Part shown: positions 1 to 10,845 of the stretch, piece after piece
How the letters are laid out: the number at the start of each line of letters is the position of its first letter
Numbering within the stretch: the stretch's first letter is position 1
Origin: Neoarius graeffei
Lineage: Eukaryota > Chordata > Actinopteri > Siluriformes > Ariidae
NCBI RefSeq assembly: GCF_027579695.1
Contig: NC_083587.1
Span: forward strand, 5,830,001 to 5,894,000
DNA length: 64,000 nt
Direction: 5' to 3'
Translations under genes and position numbers: made by a program
The notes under the pieces: model-generated
Database searches by the model: none
What the model was told of the DNA's origin: nothing
Seen by the model: only the letters and a program-made list of their open reading frames with translations

Positions 1-7
1 CAGGACT

Positions 8-381
8 CATCTCATCTCATTATCTCTAGCCGCTTTATCCTTCTACAGGGTCGCAGGCAAGCTGGAGCCTATCCCAGCTGACTATGGGCGAAAGGCGGGG
101 TACACCCTGGACAAGTCGCCAGGTCATCACAGGGCTGACACATAGACACAGACAACCATTCACACTCACATTCACACCTATGGTCAATTTAGAGTCACCA
201 GTTAACCTAACCTGCATGTCTTTGGACTGTGGGGGAAACCGGAGCACCCGGAGGAAACCCACGCGGACACGGGGAGAACATGCAAACTCCGCACAGAAAG
301 GCCCTCGCTGGCCCCGGGGCTCGAACCCAGGACCTTCTTGCTGTGAGGCGACAGTGCTAACCACTACACCACCGTGCCGCC
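8..381 (-). repeat. V-SINE (DANA/mermaid-like) copy
   Basis: A tRNA-derived short retroposon in reverse orientation. Its tRNA-like head (GTGGTTAGC and a B-box-like GGTTCGAGCCC-type stretch read on the minus strand) lies near 310-380. The conserved central part (read here as GAGAACATGCAAACTCC) lies near 270-300, and the CATCTCATCTCATT tail lies at the left. The direct repeat CAGGACT at 1-7 and 388-394 is the visible part of the target duplication; the rest is cut off by the window edge. ORFs in either strand here are not genes. It is non-autonomous and would depend on a LINE reverse transcriptase. Confidence 0.9.
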
Positions 382-394
382 AGTTACCAGGACT

Positions 395-748
395 ACTGTC
401 CTAAAATTTACTGTGAATGTCCAAGACCCCAAATGCTACTAGAAAAACTTAACAGAATGATCAAAATAATCAATTCAGCAATTTAAGGAGATGGGACTTA
501 ACTGGCCTCTGTTATGGTAGAATCTGCCTAATGAACTTCTTACTGATCAGCAGTTTAATGTACTATGTTTAAACAGAAACGGATTAAACCAAAGGAGTCT
601 GTAGCATTAAATGAAACTAGTCCTCCTGGTTGCAGTTATATACACCAGCCTCGTCTAACTGGCAGAGAAGGCATCGCGATTCTTTATAATGATTATCTCA
701 GCATGACACAAAACCTGGACAGTTAGTATGAAGAACTTCAAATGCATT
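395..748. other. No recognisable feature
   Basis: AT-rich sequence between the V-SINE and the gypsy LTR. I see no coding motif, RNA or repeat structure in it. Confidence 0.5.
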
Positions 749-1074
749 TGTGGCAGTGGGGATGTGGCTTAGTGTCAGTTTGTGAATGTAGGGCGGGGCC
801 AGGGAAGATGAGTGGCAAAGTCAATGCACCTGTTGTCAATTAAATGTGTGCGCGCGCGTGTGTTTGTTGCAGTGACTGTGGAGAAGAGAAAAAGAGGGAG
901 AGAATAGAGAGAAGAGATTTCCCCAAACCAAAACACAACTGTGTACGCACACGTCTGTGTACCAAAACGGACGTTAAAGCTGAAAAACAACACGAAAATA
1001 AAAAAGGTGTGTGTGAACGTCATCTCTCGCCTGCCATGCTTCTGTACTCCACCCACATGAGGGACGTATTAGAG
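749..1074 (+). mobile_element. 5' LTR of decayed Ty3/gypsy element
   Basis: The stretch starts TGTGGCAGTGGGGATGTGG. A diverged copy of this start (TGTGGCAGTAGGGACATGG) recurs at 3355, after the pol remnant, as expected of paired LTRs. The right boundary is set by the primer-binding-like site at 1075. A CA dinucleotide end is not evident, so the LTR is degenerate. The middle has a GC/GT-rich run (844-868) that makes chance ORFs. Confidence 0.6.
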
Positions 1075-1092
1075 TGGTGCCGAAACCCGGGA
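1075..1092 (+). other. Primer-binding-site-like sequence
   Basis: TGGTGCCGAAACCCGGGA directly follows the LTR-like block. Its TGG start, position and match to a tRNA 3' end-like sequence fit the minus-strand primer site of an LTR retrotransposon. The priming tRNA was not identified. Confidence 0.6.
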
Positions 1093-1103
1093 GTACAGAA
1101 GGG

Positions 1104-1308
1104 CAGAGGTGGAAAAACCCGGGTGCAGAAAGTAAAAATCCTGCCACATTTTTGCTCCAGCCAATTCAGTGAACCAGCTGATCCTAATTACCACATCCCC
1201 TAAGCCAGGTTGATGAGCTAATTGGTGAAATCACCTGTGTTGAGAGCACAGGCAGAAGGAAAACCTAAGCAGGACTTTTACTTTGTCAATCCAGTTTTTC
1301 CACCTCTG
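1104..1308. mobile_element. Short hAT-like MITE
   Basis: A 205-bp element with inverted ends CAGAGGTGGAAAAAC at the left and GTTTTTCCACCTCTG at the right. It is flanked by an 8-bp near-duplication, CAGAAGGG (1096-1103) and CAGAAAGG (1309-1316). The length of the duplication fits hAT-type insertion. It sits in the leader between the gypsy primer-binding site and gag and has no coding capacity. Confidence 0.75.
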
Positions 1309-1325
1309 CAGAAAGGAACCACCAC

Positions 1326-1977
1326 ATGAAGTCTTCCCCATTGAAGGATCTCATCCATGCCCTCGCTACTGCCCAGCAGAACCAGAATCAAGCGCTGACC
1401 GCCCTCCGAAAGGAACAAGAGCAATGCTTTGAAGCCTTGATACTGGCCCAGCAGGAAGATCGCCAAGCGTTCCAGCATCTGCTTGTGTTGTCGGGGACCT
1501 CGACCACAGTGGACCCTCCCCACGGCACCCTCACAAAGATGGGCCCGTACAACGATCCGGAAGGCTTTAATTGCTCACTTCAAGCCAGCAGTCGAAGTGT
1601 GGGGGTGGCCAGTCGAGCAGCGCACAGCATGCCTACTTCCGCTCCTGACGGCGAGGCACAGCCCACCACACAGCAGCTCGCTGCCGGCAGCCAGCTCATA
1701 TACACCGACCTGAAGAGAGCCATCCTGCAGTGTGTCGGCTACTCTCCGGAACAACATCGCCAGTGCTTCTGGACACTGACATTGGAGGAGGTCAGCCGGC
1801 CGTTCGCATTCGACCAATAGTGGCTGAGGGTGGAAGACCATGACACTAACAGGATCATCAATCTGGTGACACTGGAACAGTTTATCGCTTAACTTCCGGA
1901 AGGAACGGCAGACTGGGTCCAGCGTCATCGCTCAGCATCCCTGGAGCAAGCCATCAAGTTGGTGGAGGGCCATCTGA
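1326..1977 (+). pseudogene. Gypsy gag remnant with SCAN-like region
   Basis: A 164-codon open stretch (1326-1820) begins MKSSPLKDLIHALATAQQ and is rich in Gln and charged residues, like the N-terminal coiled region of fish gypsy Gag. Downstream codons to about 1970 recall SCAN-domain Gag (LEQFIA, ADWVQRH, SLEQAIKLVEGHL). They are broken by stops at 1818-1820 and 1890-1892. The full Gag would form particles around the element RNA; this copy cannot. No zinc knuckle was seen. Family assignment is by motif only. Confidence 0.6.
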
Positions 1978-2103
1978 TGCCGGTTCCAACAGCAGGCGGA
2001 TGGGTTGCCTCTTCTCCCTTCCCGTCCCCACCCCATTCCCCCACCACAGAGACGGGGGCTGGCTCCCCACAGCTGGCCCACCGCACCAGTGGTGTCCTCC
2101 CGT

Positions 2104-2878
2104 ATTCTCCTTCCACGTCTGTGATTGAAGAATCACACAGTGACTGGAGCAGCCCGGTGGTCCTGGTACCCAAAACTGATAGATTGGTCCGGTTCTTTGT
2201 AAACTATAGAAAAAAAGTCAACGTGGTGTCTAAATTCGACACATACCCAATGCCTCGCATTGATGAGTTGCTTGATTGGTTAGATGCTGCTCACTTTTAT
2301 TCGACACTGGATTTAACAAAGGGATATTGGCAGATCCCCTTGACTCCTCTATCCTGAGAGAAAATGGCCTTTTCCACACCGTTTGGATTACACCAGTTTG
2401 TCACGCTTCTTTCTGGGTTATTTGGGGCTCCCGCCACATTCCAGCAGCTCATGGAGAATATCCTCCATCCCCACACCGCCTATGTGGCAATGTACCTTGA
2501 CGACATTATCGCGTACAGCAACGATTGGCCTCAGCACCTTGAACACCTTAGGGCTGTCCTAGAGTCACTGAGGCATGTGGGTCTCACAGCTAACCCAAAA
2601 AAAATGTGCAATTGGGTGGGTGGAAGTACGGTATCTGGGTCATGGGCAGGTGTATCCCCAAATTGACGAGACTGATGCGATTGCGGCTTGCCCGAGGCCC
2701 AAGACCAAAAAGGGGGTGAGGCAGTTCCTGGGGCTGGCTGGCTACTATCCTAGGTTCATACCTAATTATTCAGATGTCACCAGCCCACTGACTGATCTCA
2801 CTAAAAAGGGAGCATCAGATCCGGTCCAGTGGATGGAGCAGTGCCAACAGGCTTTTACCAAGGTAAAAGCTGCAGTGT

Positions 2879-2909
<31 letters not shown>

Positions 2910-3320
2910 CTTTTACACTCCCCTGACTTCTCTCTCCCCTTCATTTTACAGACAGACACATCGGACAGAAGGCTGGAGGCCGTTTTGTACCAGAAGGTGG
3001 AGAGCAAGGAACTGTAAATCAGCTGCAAGCTCTCGATGCGCAAAAGTATGTACAGCACCATTAAAAAGGAGTGCCTGGCCATCAAGTGGGCGGTCCTCAC
3101 CTTCCAATACTACCTGCTGGGGTGCCCTTTCACTCTCTGTTCGGACCATGTGCCCCTCCAGTGACTCCACCGCATGATGGATGCCAATGTGCAGATCACC
3201 CATTGGTATCTCACCCTCCAGGAGGTTACATGGTTACATTCGAGGTGGTCCACAGGCCAGGGCACAGATGGTGGTGGCAGACTTCCTGTTCCATTGAAAG
3301 GGGAGTCCACTGCAGGATGG
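2104..3320 (+). pseudogene. Gypsy pol remnant (RT and RNase H)
   Basis: Frames at 1959-2357, 2364-2666, 2575-3177 and 3071-3457 carry pieces of one reverse transcriptase and RNase H: SDWSSPVVLVPK, the active-site region YLDDIIAYS near 2490, and FLGLAGYYPRFIPNYS. RNase H motifs follow, DTSDRRLEAVLYQ near 2945 and a C-terminal HRPGH near 3255. At least three frameshifts and a GT/G microsatellite at the RT-RNase H junction destroy the gene. Protease and integrase are not seen: the 3' LTR remnant follows RNase H directly, so integrase is deleted or too decayed to see. Confidence 0.8.
2871..2909. repeat. GT then G homopolymer microsatellite
   Basis: A run of GT dinucleotides passes into about 18 G residues, placed inside the dead gypsy pol between the RT connection region and RNase H. 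Confidence 0.9.
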
Positions 3321-3354
3321 ATGGTTCCCTGGCCCGAGTCGACCGGTGGGGGTA

Positions 3355-3404
3355 TGTGGCAGTAGGGACATGGCCTAGCGGCAGTTTGAGAATGGAGTGC
3401 GGGT
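3355..3404 (+). mobile_element. Truncated 3' LTR of the gypsy element
   Basis: TGTGGCAGTAGGGACATGG and the following 30 bp match the start of the LTR at 749. The preceding ACCGGTGGGGG is a plausible polypurine tract. The LTR is cut at about 3404 where the tail of a reverse-oriented Rex1 LINE begins. Confidence 0.6.
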
Positions 3405-5464
3405 CCAAGGTTTCTTTATTTGTACCATACAATAGTACTGGTAAATTCGTTGTGTAGGCAGGAATTCAGCGATCCCAATACAAAATAACAGCTATGTAAA
3501 ATACATTGTAACAGACAACAGTACACATATCCTAACATATACAATCCTTAAAAGTGTGATCTTGAAAAAGTGCTTCATCATCAATTGTTCAGTATGAACA
3601 AAATTATTCACCTCTGGGCCTTACTGTTCAGCAACACAATTGCTGTTGGTACAAAGCTCTTTCTGTACCGTTTTGTCTTTCCCTTAGGGACCCCAAAACA
3701 ATGACCAGAGCGAAGGAGCTGGAACTCACCATGCAAAGGGTGTGAGCCATCTTTAACAATACAGGTAGCTTTACGTTGTAACTGTATGTCATAAAGAGAA
3801 GACATGGTGGGTTGAGGCTTCCCAATTAGCCACCCAGCCCATTTATTTGGTTCAGGGAGTTTTTGTCCTGTAGTGACAGATTACCAAACCAAGACACGAA
3901 GGCAAAAGACAACAATGACTCAATAAAAGCACGATAAAATAGGGTCAGCATTAGGGCTGCACGATATCAGAAAAATATGCGATATTCGATAACATGACTG
4001 AATATCTCGATATCGATATGTATCACGATAATTAAATATATACTGTTTTTCTTACCTCTACTCGCCGTTCTTTGTTTTTGCTCTTGGTTGAATTAGTGTA
4101 ATTTAGTGTTGATTTAGTGTAATTTAGTGTAATGTTGATCTAGTGTAATTTCTTCCCTCTCTGTATCTTAATGTGTGTTTTTTGTACATTTGTGTAAGCT
4201 ACTTGACACTTTAATTTCCCTCTGGGGATCAATAAAGTTACTCTACTCTACTGTATCTAGCATTTAAAAAAAAAAACACCCAATGCATCGCTTCCATTCC
4301 AACATTATTTTTTATTGGAAAAACATGGCTACACCTGCAATGGTGTCCATCAATCATCTTTAAATCTCTTAATTTTTGTGAGCGCAGCAGAAAATGTCTT
4401 AAGTTGAAGTAAACAAAAAACTGAAAACTACATTACATTAACATAAAGCATTCAAAATGGCAATTTCAGCGGCTCCCGGGAGATGAAGGTGAGCGACACA
4501 GATTCACCATAAACTCAAACACAATCTGTTAATAACACATGCGGGTGAGAGAGCAGTGGTGTGTGTGTGAGTGAGCGAGCGGTAGTGTGTGTGTGTGAGA
4601 GAGTGAGAGAGAGCACGGTTTTATGTTTTTATGCTTCTGTACATCAGTGTTTGTCCCAGTGAGCCGCCCCACCACTGTTTTACAGGTACATGTCTTGCAA
4701 AGTACCTGAGTTTGCAGTACGTCATCCCTCCTGAATCCAAAGTACTTCCAAATAGCAGATGTGCATTTTTTTTTTTGGAAGTCAGTTCCTCCTCACATAA
4801 GTTTGTCTCACCACACTTGCCACCGCTCCCACCTTCCGCCATCACCACGAGGCTTTTACTTGTTTTGCAACAGGGGGCGGAGTTATCCCGCTGCGCTTGT
4901 TGACATTCAAATGTGATTGGACGGCACAGAAAAATGTGCCTTTTATCGAAATTTAAGTAATTTTTGCGATATGTGTATCGCAAACTATGATATCACGATA
5001 TCGATACTTTTTCGATATATTGTGCAGCCCTAGTCAGCATAGTTTTATCAATGTTAAAACGGAACAATTTCCAAAGATAAAACAACCGCTGATGTCCCCT
5101 CTTGCATACTGCTTCGCAGTTCTTGTTAAAAGTCAATTTATTATCAATGACAATCCCAAGATACTTGTAATTATCCACGCGTTCAACAGATTGGCCCTTG
5201 ATGACTGTGGGATCATGGTTTGGAGCCTGATTTCTAAAGTCAATAATCATGTCCTTTGTTTTGGATGTATTAAGCACCAAGAAAGAAAGATCACACCACC
5301 TAATAAAATCCTCCAAGACTGGACCATGGCTGTATTCATTACTGTGTAACAAACTTACAATGACGGTATCGTCTGCAAATTTTAAAATGTGCCTGTTTTC
5401 ATAGACACTCTTACATATATCTGTATAAAGGATAAAAAGTAAGGAAGAGAGAACACATCCCTGA
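3405..5464 (-). pseudogene. Rex1-type LINE, 5'-truncated, split by a MITE
   Basis: Minus-strand reverse transcriptase of a CR1-group (Rex1/Babar-like) non-LTR element. Visible parts in order are a QGCVLS motif at the 5' break (about 5460), an FADD active site near 5375, and LNTSKTKDMIIDF and VDNYKYLGIVID near 5150-5260. After the inserted element comes the C-terminal HPLHGEFQLL...KSFVPTAI region (3630-3760). The 3' tail contains AATAAA close to 3415. Removing the insertion at 3952-5040 restores a continuous reading frame across the junction. It is 5'-truncated, which is usual for LINE copies. Confidence 0.85.
3952..5032. mobile_element. Non-autonomous hAT element in Rex1
   Basis: The ends TAGGGCTGCACGATAT and ATATTGTGCAGCCCTA are imperfect inverted repeats, and subterminal CGATATCGATA motifs occur at both ends. 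A perfect 8-bp duplication, GTCAGCAT, lies at 3944-3951 and 5033-5040. These are hAT hallmarks. The interior contains GT microsatellite (about 4556-4610) and no transposase. Confidence 0.92.
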
Positions 5465-6208
5465 ATGAATAAGTTTAACTAGACAATTCCCCTGTGGGAA
5501 ATTGTGAGAGTGATGCAGTGGGCGTAGGAGTCGCTATTGCAGGAGTTGTACTGTACTGTGTGAACGTGTGACTTGCTATGATCACGTGTGTGTTTGAGAG
5601 AGAGAAAGTAGCCCCTCCCCCATCTGCTCCCTGACTGGAGCTGGTTGCCTTGGTGACGGTGCTCAGGTGCAGCGCAGACACATAAGGTTACAGGCAAAGA
5701 GAGCTTTTGCTCAGATTTCCTTCTCCTCGAACAATGGCGATTTACACGAAAATGAAGGAGGTATTCCCAAAATTCACATTGAGCGCTATAAGGCTCTCAT
5801 GAACACATTGATGTAATTTTTTGTCCCTAGCGTAAAAAATGTGGACAACAGAGCGAGTTGAAAACAACTGACATTTCTGATTTTGTAGTAAAAGCACTGT
5901 TGGGATTATAATGGGAGTCAATGGAGCAGTTGGGCGGTGAACCTGTCACTTTGAGGCTTCTCGTGCGAAAACTGTAAATCCTATCGTTTAGGTAGACACA
6001 TCGTGTGAATCAAGACAAGTGTGACTCCAACTTTTGAGAAAATTATATGTGTAGAGTGCAGAGCATTTTTTAAGGATTTTCCACTAGGAGACCAACTGGT
6101 CTGGGCAATACAATCACAGGCCCCAGAGTCCATGCGGCTGCACCGCTGCGGCATATTCTGTGATGCAAAATGGTTCACCAATCACCATACAGACAAACAC
6201 ACTACAGT
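5465..6208. other. Unassigned sequence
   Basis: Sequence right of the Rex1 break. It begins with ATGAATAAGTTTAA (5465-5478), which recurs at 8823-8836. No coding motif was recognised. Confidence 0.4.
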
Positions 6209-6917
6209 CAGTGCGTTTACATGCACATAGAGAAAATCGAATTTCTGCCGTTGCTCGTCTGAAATCGAAGTTTTAAATGGCATGTAAACACCTTAGCTAG
6301 GCTGAAATTGAACCGAACTTGATTTCTCGTAATCGAGCTACACGACCTAGATTACGCGACTTTTGCCGAGCTACTTAGTGCATGTAAACCCTATCGAGCT
6401 ACGGAGTCGAGCTACTTACTTCAGCACTGCCCCTTCCGGAAGTGACGAGACCACAAGCGGGAAACACCACAGCCTCGGTTGGGAAAAAAAAACAAACAGC
6501 CTCGGTCGGCATGACACTTCACCTTAGCCACCCACTTTATTAGGAACACTTCTGTTCGTACATACAAACTACACTTCTTAGAGTTTATTTTATTTTTAAA
6601 AGGGACAGTGTACAAATTAAACATTATCCTTGTGGTAAGGACAGATGTCTGTACCAGGTTATAGCAGTACATGCTAATTTCTGCCTGTAGTCCCTTTGTT
6701 TATACTCTTGAATAGCTCTTCTTCATGAGGACAACCGGAAGTGTACCAACACGATGGGGTGTGTAGCGCCACCTGTGGCTCGGGTGCACAATGCACCTCA
6801 CTCAATAGCTCGATTTCACAGTATGCATGTAGGATTGGATTTCTCTGGCACCCCTGCTGGGACCCTTTGCTCGATTACCGACAGCAGCTCGATTTGGATG
6901 TGCATGTAAACGTACTG
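6209..6917. mobile_element. MITE with 18-bp terminal inverted repeats
   Basis: The ends CAGTGCGTTTACATGCAC (6209-6226) and GTGCATGTAAACGTACTG (6900-6917) are inverted with one mismatch. Subterminal CATGTAAAC and CGAGCTAC motifs recur inside. Flanking bases share only AGT, so the superfamily is not settled. No transposase is encoded. Confidence 0.75.
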
Positions 6918-8240
6918 AGTGACTACACAGCTATCAAGAGCAATTACCACGCACAAATGTTACAAGGGCAAAGACAGGTTTTTAATTTGGGCACCATGGC
7001 GAGCCTAAATTTTTTTTTTTTTTTACTATTTTCGTGCGTAGTGTGCTGAAAATTTTTGACGTATCATTTTTAGTAATTTTTTTAACCAATTATAAATATA
7101 TCGAGCAATAAAAATAATAGAAATTATATAAATCATATGCAAGTATAAAGTAGTGCTGTATCTAAAAAGTCAAAAGTTTTCTCCAACATTCTGAATAAAT
7201 AAAGAAAAATATTTTGTAAGCCTAATTATGATCATAGCATCTATTTGGGCGCACATCTATTTCAATTCAACTTCCAATATAATTTGGTATAAATTAATTT
7301 GGGCATAAATGGGATAAAAATAATTTTCACTTAAGTTTAAAAATAAGCTGGTCCAAAGCAGATTACATAAAAGTCTCACATAAAATATGTAATAAAAATC
7401 CATAGCGTACCTGGCAACTGTAAGGCAGCTGTTGCAGACGACAAGTCAATGACCTCGACCTTGTCAACAATATCGTCTAATGTCTTCTGACTGTTCTGTC
7501 GTGTGATAAACCTCCCCATTCCCCTGCCTGTAGACTTAATAATGCCATCGATTATGTGTTTTCCATGAATATATGAACTGCTGTTCTTAGTGATTTACCA
7601 GTTGTCTTAGGTCTACCACGACCTGGCATGACGACCACTTGTCAATCTATACTATCAACAGTATCACAAACCAACAGCCACGTGTTATCATGAATCGTTG
7701 AGAATTTCACAACATAAACAAAGGAAGTATATTTTATGACATTCAGACGTCAGAGACTCAGACATGGTTTACGGTAATCGCTAGACGCATTTCATGTTCA
7801 CTTCATGTTATGAAGCGACTGAACAACAAATTGAAATATATATGCCAAAAAATTACATTTAACAATAATTTAAAAATATTTTGGGTTCTCCACCCTGATG
7901 AAACAGAATATTTTCTTCTAATTTGGGCGATTTTCATAAGTTCTATTTTGGGCCTTTTGACAAGCCCATAATTTGGGCGCCGTTATACGGTATGTAATTG
8001 GGGCTGTATTTGCCCTTGTGTTATGTCAAAGACACTCAAAGTTACACAGTAATGACATCGGATTCTGACATCAGCCATCTCAGTAACCAAATTTTAGTTG
8101 TTTTTCTTAACCAACATGATCTTGTGTGTGTATCTTATAACATAGATCTTCGTTTTCATTGTTAAATGTATACTTACATGGTACCTGGTTAATTAATTGC
8201 AACTGATTGAACCAAATGATAAGACATAACTTGGTTTAAA
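6918..8240. other. Unassigned AT-rich block with ATTTGGGC motifs
   Basis: The octamer ATTTGGGC recurs in one orientation near 6986, 7246, 7299, 7922 and 7972. A short minus-strand ORF starting at 7629 begins MPGRGRPKTTGKSL and contains an AT-hook-like RGRP core. It stops after 25 codons, and a neighbouring frame continues to about 7410. No superfamily could be assigned. Confidence 0.4.
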
Positions 8241-8320
8241 ATTTGGTCTCCCAGTGAAGCTGGTTTAGCATTGACTGGGAGACCAAATCTGGCCACTGGG
8301 AGACCATTTGGTCTCCCAGT
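8241..8320. repeat. Alternating inverted copies of a 12-mer
   Basis: ACTGGGAGACCA or its complement occurs four times: 8244-8255, 8274-8285, 8295-8306 and 8309-8320. The last two form a perfect palindrome around a TT centre. Confidence 0.95.
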
Positions 8321-10202
8321 AACTATGTTAAAAAATGCTCTGGTAGAGTGAAATTTGTGGCTGAAAACAGTTTTAAGGAGAAATGTACAGCATTTTTTTA
8401 AAGCTATGTACACTCTAGCTCGACTGCATAGACACTCATTATAAAGTCTGAATTTCTCCAGAATTGATCATGGTGATTGATCTGTAACTGATCAAAAAGT
8501 ATACAACCTAGCAAAAAAGTTGAATGCCAGATCCACACAGGAGAAGTTTGTCTCCGTTTTAAAGTTTGAATCATATCACTAGGTGAAAGCATGCCAGAGC
8601 AGCGGATGTTTGAAAAACGTTGAAAATGTGCGATTTTTTTCATTTATTCCCATAGAAATGAATGGGAAATTTTGCATGATTTTTTCGTGACTACGTCGCA
8701 AAAAAAATCGTAGAATGCTGAACAGAGTAATAGCACACCGAGTCCGATCGAGCCGCACGTTTTGATGTATTGTTTGTCTGTGTGCGATGTACGGTTATTC
8801 GAAATCGAAATTTGTACAGAAGATGAATAAGTTTAAGAAGAAGAAACATGCAGAAGAAGAAGAGTTTGCAGTGCCTAATAAAGTCCTGCGTATAAAACCA
8901 GCCCTGAGTTAAAGTGCTGATGACACGAACATGACTCTATGCAATTTCTTAAATAAACTATACAACATGGCAAACATGTTAGATTTCTGTTATAATTACG
9001 TGAAAAGAAGCTGTTGTTACGCGAATATCCAACTTTTAATTGCACAGCGCAAGAAAACTGGGTCCGTGGCTTGCGGCCATGTTGTGACGTCACCGGAAGA
9101 ACATGCTGCGGTTCACTGGCTGTTCTACTCTGGTTCTACTCAATGGAAATGGCGCATGAAAACGCTGGTGAACTCTCTAGTGCTAGCTCTTTCTCTTCTG
9201 GGAGTCTAGAATTGTGTTGATCTCTTCCGAATAGAATCTATGATAGTCTACCCTCTTTACCCTTTGCCTCTCGTTGCTAGGCGGCAGTTACATGAAAGCC
9301 GCAAGCTTTCACAAGCAAATACATGACTGATATCACGCCGACTTTATGATTACATTTATCAGCCATTCCACGCTAACCTACACATCATAGTCATTTTTTC
9401 ATGCCAAACCCAGACGTAGTTAACAATAGGGGCCAACTTTCCTTTCCAGCCAGCAGCCTTGAGGAAGCCAAAAGCCTAGCTCTGAACAGGCCAGAAATCA
9501 AAACTGTTCATCTGAAGTAGTCACAAGCATATTTAACCTGTAGAAGTGACCTTATGTGCACTTTGAATAAAGACATTTTATCTTGCATACAAACCAAAGG
9601 ATCTGCAGCTGATAACATTTTGGAAAACTTTGTTCACCAAGTTGAACTAAGGACCACTTTATTCTGTGCATTATGTGGGAGTTTAAAAATAAATAATAAT
9701 AAATAGATACAACTTTTGCACTTTGTTTCATACTGGTGGAGGTACTCGTCACGGAAGTCACATTTTTTCGGTCATGGAAGTCACAGACTTCCAGTGCTCT
9801 CCAAGGTCAGCAATTTACTAATTTATGATGGCTTACTTAATTTAGGAATCTCTAGACTTCCCCCTGGTATACTGTGTGAGACAAATGGTACATCTCTCCC
9901 AGAAGGCTACCAACTGGATAAAACATTTCTTCAGTCAATATTTTTGAGGATGTAGCTGTCACGGAAGTCACATTTTCCTCCTGTTTTTTTTTTTTGTATG
10001 AAAATGTAGTTAGAAATGAAAAAAATGTTGGCTATACTAAGGAGCTGTATAATGTCCATGAAATAAATGCATAACATTTTAAATTTGTTCTGGAATTTAT
10101 GGGCCATAGATTGACTTCAACCAAATTTGAGTAGCTTTCGTCACGGAAGTCACCTTGGAATGGCTGTTATGATTATCATGTAGAATCTATAGCTCTACGT
10201 AC
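8321..10202. other. Unassigned sequence with TCACGGAAGTCAC motifs
   Basis: No coding region recognised. The 13-mer TCACGGAAGTCAC is at 9749-9761, 9959-9971 and 10141-10153, with a one-base variant at 9772-9784, all in the same orientation. The rest is AT-rich. Confidence 0.45.
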
Positions 10203-10772
10203 CTTTATCTTATGTCGTTTCACAACATATGTTCTGACAGGAGGACTGTCTTTGGATCTGGCATAGCTACTAGTAGACCCCCTCCGGAATACTGGCAGTG
10301 TTGCCAGATTGGGAGGTTTCCCGCCCAGTTGGGCAGTTTCAAGTGCATTTTGGTGGGTCTTGAACATATTTTGGGCTGTAAAACTTCAGCAGTATCTGGC
10401 AACAGATACTACTGACGTTTTCCAGCCCAAAATATGTTCAAAACCCACCAAAATGCACTTGAAACCGCTCAAGTGGGTGGGAAACCTCCCAATCTGGCAA
10501 CACTGTGTAGGCACTGCTGATGGTAGTAACACACGTTTGTGCTGAACTGAACACCCAAGAGATTCATTTAAGCTGGGAAGGGTGTCAAAACAATCCAAAT
10601 CGAAGTGTTCAGAGCACAGGACGGATGTTGGTGAGGGCTCCCACTTGTCACGAGTGCGCCTGACTTGCTTCACCCACTTCGCATGCAGCTCGGGATCTCT
10701 GGGAAACTTGAATAAACTTACCCCATCCTTGTGGGTTTTGGAGCAAAAGCCGGCAACACAACGCGAAGGCAT
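10203..10772 (-). pseudogene. THAP zinc-finger exon, interrupted by a MITE
   Basis: The minus-strand ORF from Met at 10772 reads MPSRCVAGFCSKTHKDG at its start. It has the THAP C2CH pattern: Cys5, Cys10, Cys54 and His57 (LCSEHF), the FPRDPEL region, and the terminal AVPT motif near residue 86. THAP domains bind DNA in transcription factors, P-element transposases and THAP9. The frame continues beyond a 210-bp MITE for about 30 codons (RRGSTSSYARSK) and then meets a consensus-like donor, AAAG|GTACGT, near 10203. This looks like exon 1 of a host THAP gene or a P-type transposon. The MITE insertion probably disables it. No downstream exon was found. The Met is about 15 bp from an AT microsatellite. 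Confidence 0.75.
10296..10505. mobile_element. Palindromic MITE inside the THAP exon
   Basis: The left end CAGTGTTGCCAGATTGGGAG and right end CTCCCAATCTGGCAACACTG (with one base gap region) are inverted, and the arms stay complementary for about 90 bp. A clear target duplication was not found. It interrupts the coding frame just after the AVPT codons. Confidence 0.85.
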
Positions 10773-10782
10773 AATAACTAAT

Positions 10783-10786
<4 letters not shown>

Positions 10787-10842
<56 letters not shown>
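10787..10842. repeat. AT microsatellite
   Basis: About 27 AT units. The repeat resumes at 11793-11805 on the far side of a hAT insertion. Confidence 0.95.

Positions 10843-10845
<3 letters not shown>

Noticed and set aside
35-364. ORFs of about 100 codons on both strands, also at 13066, 47428 and 54257
   Set aside because: They recur in every V-SINE copy and come from the SINE sequence, including its tRNA-like head; there is no protein family.
300-375. tRNA-like A and B boxes at the ends of V-SINEs
   Set aside because: These are SINE heads and do not fold as full tRNAs with paired acceptor ends.
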